From the NCBI GenBank assembly GCA_036794395.1, contig DAIRGS010000312.1, forward strand, positions 1 through 8,221: a stretch of 8,221 nucleotides of DNA. Direction: 5' to 3'. The stretch comes from DASXMX01 sp036794395 (GTDB lineage: Bacteria; Planctomycetota; Phycisphaerae; Tepidisphaerales; Tepidisphaeraceae). Both the position numbers and the translations under genes were made by a program. Under the pieces are notes generated by a model. It was given only the letters and a program-made list of their open reading frames with translations. It did no database searches and was not told the origin of the DNA. Shown piece after piece: positions 6,693 through 8,221 of this stretch. Within the stretch, counting starts at the first letter, position 1, and each line of letters begins with the position of its first letter.

Positions 6693-6709
6693 ACTTCGTT
6701 TAACGAAGT
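6693..6709. repeat. Perfect 17-bp palindrome across the stop codon of the dockerin gene
   Basis: ACTTCGTT-T-AACGAAGT reads the same on both strands apart from the central base. The TAA stop of the secreted dockerin protein (6700-6702) lies in its centre. As RNA it would make a stem of six pairs with a five-base loop, but no T-run follows, so it is a poor intrinsic terminator. It also sits about 28 bases upstream of the -35 box of the DUF1080 promoter, where an operator could lie. Confidence 0.6.
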
Positions 6710-8221
6710 ATGGGCTTGATGATTTGATCCGAGAATTTGGCCGATCGGATCGCGTTGATCTGTGCGCGAAGGTTCATCAGTGCATTGGCGCGTTGCCGGG
6801 GGTTCCGAATCAGGGCGCTGGTGGTGCGGAGCTTGCGTTGCAGATCCGCAAGATACCTCTGCTTCCTGAGGCGGAAAGCGAGTTTCTGGGTATTGCGCAG
6901 CCGGGCGGCGTTCGATGTCGTCGTGGTCGAAGGCTGTGCGGACGCAGCCGCGTTCGCGGAAGAAGTTGTGGAGTCGGCGACAAGGGCCGAGGCAGCGGCG
7001 GCGGTCGCAGGCGCGACGCCGGTGATTGCGGAGCTGAGCATGACCAGCGACGTGCCGCTCGCGTACCGTGCAATCACCTGATCGGTCGCATCGACGCGTC
7101 CGTCCCGGTTGTAATCGTGGGTATTGTTGAGCAGTGCCGGGTTCATGAACGTGTGCAGGTCGGTCTGCGTAGCGGTGAGATCCGTGGCCGAAATCACGTA
7201 TGCGGTATTCAGCGCACCCTGACCGCTGGCGCCGATTAGGTTACCGAAAAAGAACCCGTCAGGGGTCGCGAGGCCGGTGTTGCCGTCGGCTTGGATGACG
7301 ATATTGACCCACTCGTTGCGAATCGTCCCATCCGGCCAAATCAATTCCATTCGGGTCGACCCATTTATCCCCGCGCCAGGGCGGAGAGTAATGGTCGGCG
7401 AGGGACCGGTTGTCCAGTTGCTGACATTGTTCGAATTTCCGACGAGGACGCTGATATCCGAGGCCGTGGGCGTGCCGGCGAGATTGGCGATGTCCACCAT
7501 AATGCCGTTCACGCCCTTGGTGTAGCTGGTGAAATTGGCAAGGCCGGGCGCTTGGCCGGACATCAGGACGGATTTGTCGGGCGCGATCGCGCCGTCGTCT
7601 GCGGTATTGGCAGCGGTGTTGTTCCCGTCGAAAGCGGAGTTGTTGTAGAAGATTTTGTGTGCAACCACGCTGGCAGTGCCGGGCGTGAGTGAACCGTTGG
7701 GGGCGAAGCCGAGGAGACCATTTGGCTGGTCGAAGGTAACCCAGTTGAAGGCGGTGCTCTGACCGTTGTTCTGTGTGGCCGTGAGGAGGTTGACACCCAG
7801 ATCGCCGTCGAGAGTGAATGAAGTGCCGGTCTGGTAGTTGAAAAGGTCGATGTCGACGACGGCCAGGGGGACGTTGTGGAAGACGATTGGAGTTCCCTCG
7901 ACCGTCTGGAGAGTGAGCGAATCGACGTAGAACTGGGAGACGTAGAGGATCGATCCGTCGAGACCGCCGAAGGGCAGGACTTGCTGGTTGGGGAGGGGCT
8001 GGTTGTTGGGGTCGAGAAGGACGGGATTGGTTTTCCCGGGGCCGAAGGTACCGGGTTCATAGTGAACGCCGAAGTGGCCTGCGATTGCGCTGGAGATGAA
8101 CGACGCCTGCGCGCCGGTGTCGAACAGGAACGAGCCCGTCGCCGGCGTGTAGTTGCCCATGCCGATCGAAACGGGCGGGGTGTTGTCGGGCGGGGGGTTG
8201 GGGTCAGACTGGTTGGTGGGG
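6700..8221 (-). CDS. Secreted aspartyl-protease-like protein with dockerin module (5' end outside window)
   Basis: The frame is open to the window edge, so the true start and any signal peptide are missing; 506 residues are visible. The ATG at 8158-8160 is internal, since the frame above it is a Pro/Asn/Asp-rich linker followed by T-P-P-V-S-I-G. Numbering from that Met, residues 1-156 look like a retropepsin-type aspartyl protease domain, with FLFDTGAQASFIS at 11-23 holding the catalytic D-T-G-A, and DGDLGVNLL at 118-126 resembling the later LG strand. Residues about 165-345 form a module (FYNNSAFDG, GVNGIMVDI, RPGAGINGS, LIWPDGTI, FFFGN) that I know from planctomycete secreted proteins. A dockerin calcium loop follows at 349-360 with Asp349, Asn351, Asp353, Gly354, Asp357 and Asp360. 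An Ala/Ser/Thr linker leads to a basic tail from about 419 to 486. It is expected to act outside the cytoplasm; peptidase activity is inferred from the D-T-G motif alone. Confidence 0.8.
   Translation of the reverse strand, partial: PTNQSDPNPPPDNTPPVSIGMGNYTPATGSFLFDTGAQASFISSAIAGHFGVHYEPGTFGPGKTNPVLLDPNNQPLPNQQVLPFGGLDGSILYVSQFYVDSLTLQTVEGTPIVFHNVPLAVVDIDLFNYQTGTSFTLDGDLGVNLLTATQNNGQSTAFNWVTFDQPNGLLGFAPNGSLTPGTASVVAHKIFYNNSAFDGNNTAANTADDGAIAPDKSVLMSGQAPGLANFTSYTKGVNGIMVDIANLAGTPTASDISVLVGNSNNVSNWTTGPSPTITLRPGAGINGSTRMELIWPDGTIRNEWVNIVIQADGNTGLATPDGFFFGNLIGASGQGALNTAYVISATDLTATQTDLHTFMNPALLNNTHDYNRDGRVDATDQVIARYASGTSLVMLSSAITGVAPATAAAASALVADSTTSSANAAASAQPSTTTTSNAARLRNTQKLAFRLRKQRYLADLQRKLRTTSALIRNPRQRANALMNLRAQINAIRSAKFSDQIIKPILR

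Overview
The window (8,221 bases, fairly GC-rich) carries six genes, all read from the minus strand, so transcription runs from high to low coordinates. The content suggests a free-living Planctomycetota bacterium, possibly of the Phycisphaerae/Tepidisphaeraceae type. The reasons are a secreted 3-keto-disaccharide hydrolase (DUF1080) protein, a secreted protein ending in a planctomycete-style dockerin module, a TPR plus SPINDLY-type glycosyltransferase, a bactofilin-like protein, and dispersed foldback repeats between genes. The lineage is inferred from gene families only; there is no marker RNA or housekeeping gene here.

Right to left, in the order of transcription: (1) 8221-6700 is a secreted aspartyl-protease-like protein, cut off at its N-terminus by the window edge, with a dockerin-type calcium loop and an unusual very basic C-terminal tail. 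(2) 6586-5762 is an exported DUF1080 protein with a recognisable promoter and Shine-Dalgarno sequence. (3) 5761-5414 is a gene-free stretch holding two inverted copies of a GC-rich hairpin repeat with perfect 14-bp ends. (4) 5413-3815 is a gamma-glutamyltransferase-like Ntn hydrolase without an evident signal peptide. (5) 3814-3478 is a second gene-free stretch holding a different foldback repeat, one arm of which is split by a short tandem repeat. (6) 3477-1300 is a protein with nine TPRs fused to an O-GlcNAc-transferase-like (GT41) domain. (7) 1183-461 and 454-95 are a four-helix membrane protein and a small bactofilin-like beta-helix protein, six bases apart and clearly one transcription unit. 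The last bases (94-1) may hold the start of another gene of that unit.

The genes do not form one obvious pathway. The two secreted proteins would act on extracellular or periplasmic polymers. The GGT-like enzyme and the glycosyltransferase look like independent single-gene units separated by repeat-bearing spacers. The membrane protein and bactofilin pair probably work together at the cell envelope. No RNA gene, CRISPR array, insertion sequence or recognisable novel multi-gene system was found. The most unusual parts are the two intergenic repeat structures and the domain arrangement of the dockerin protein.
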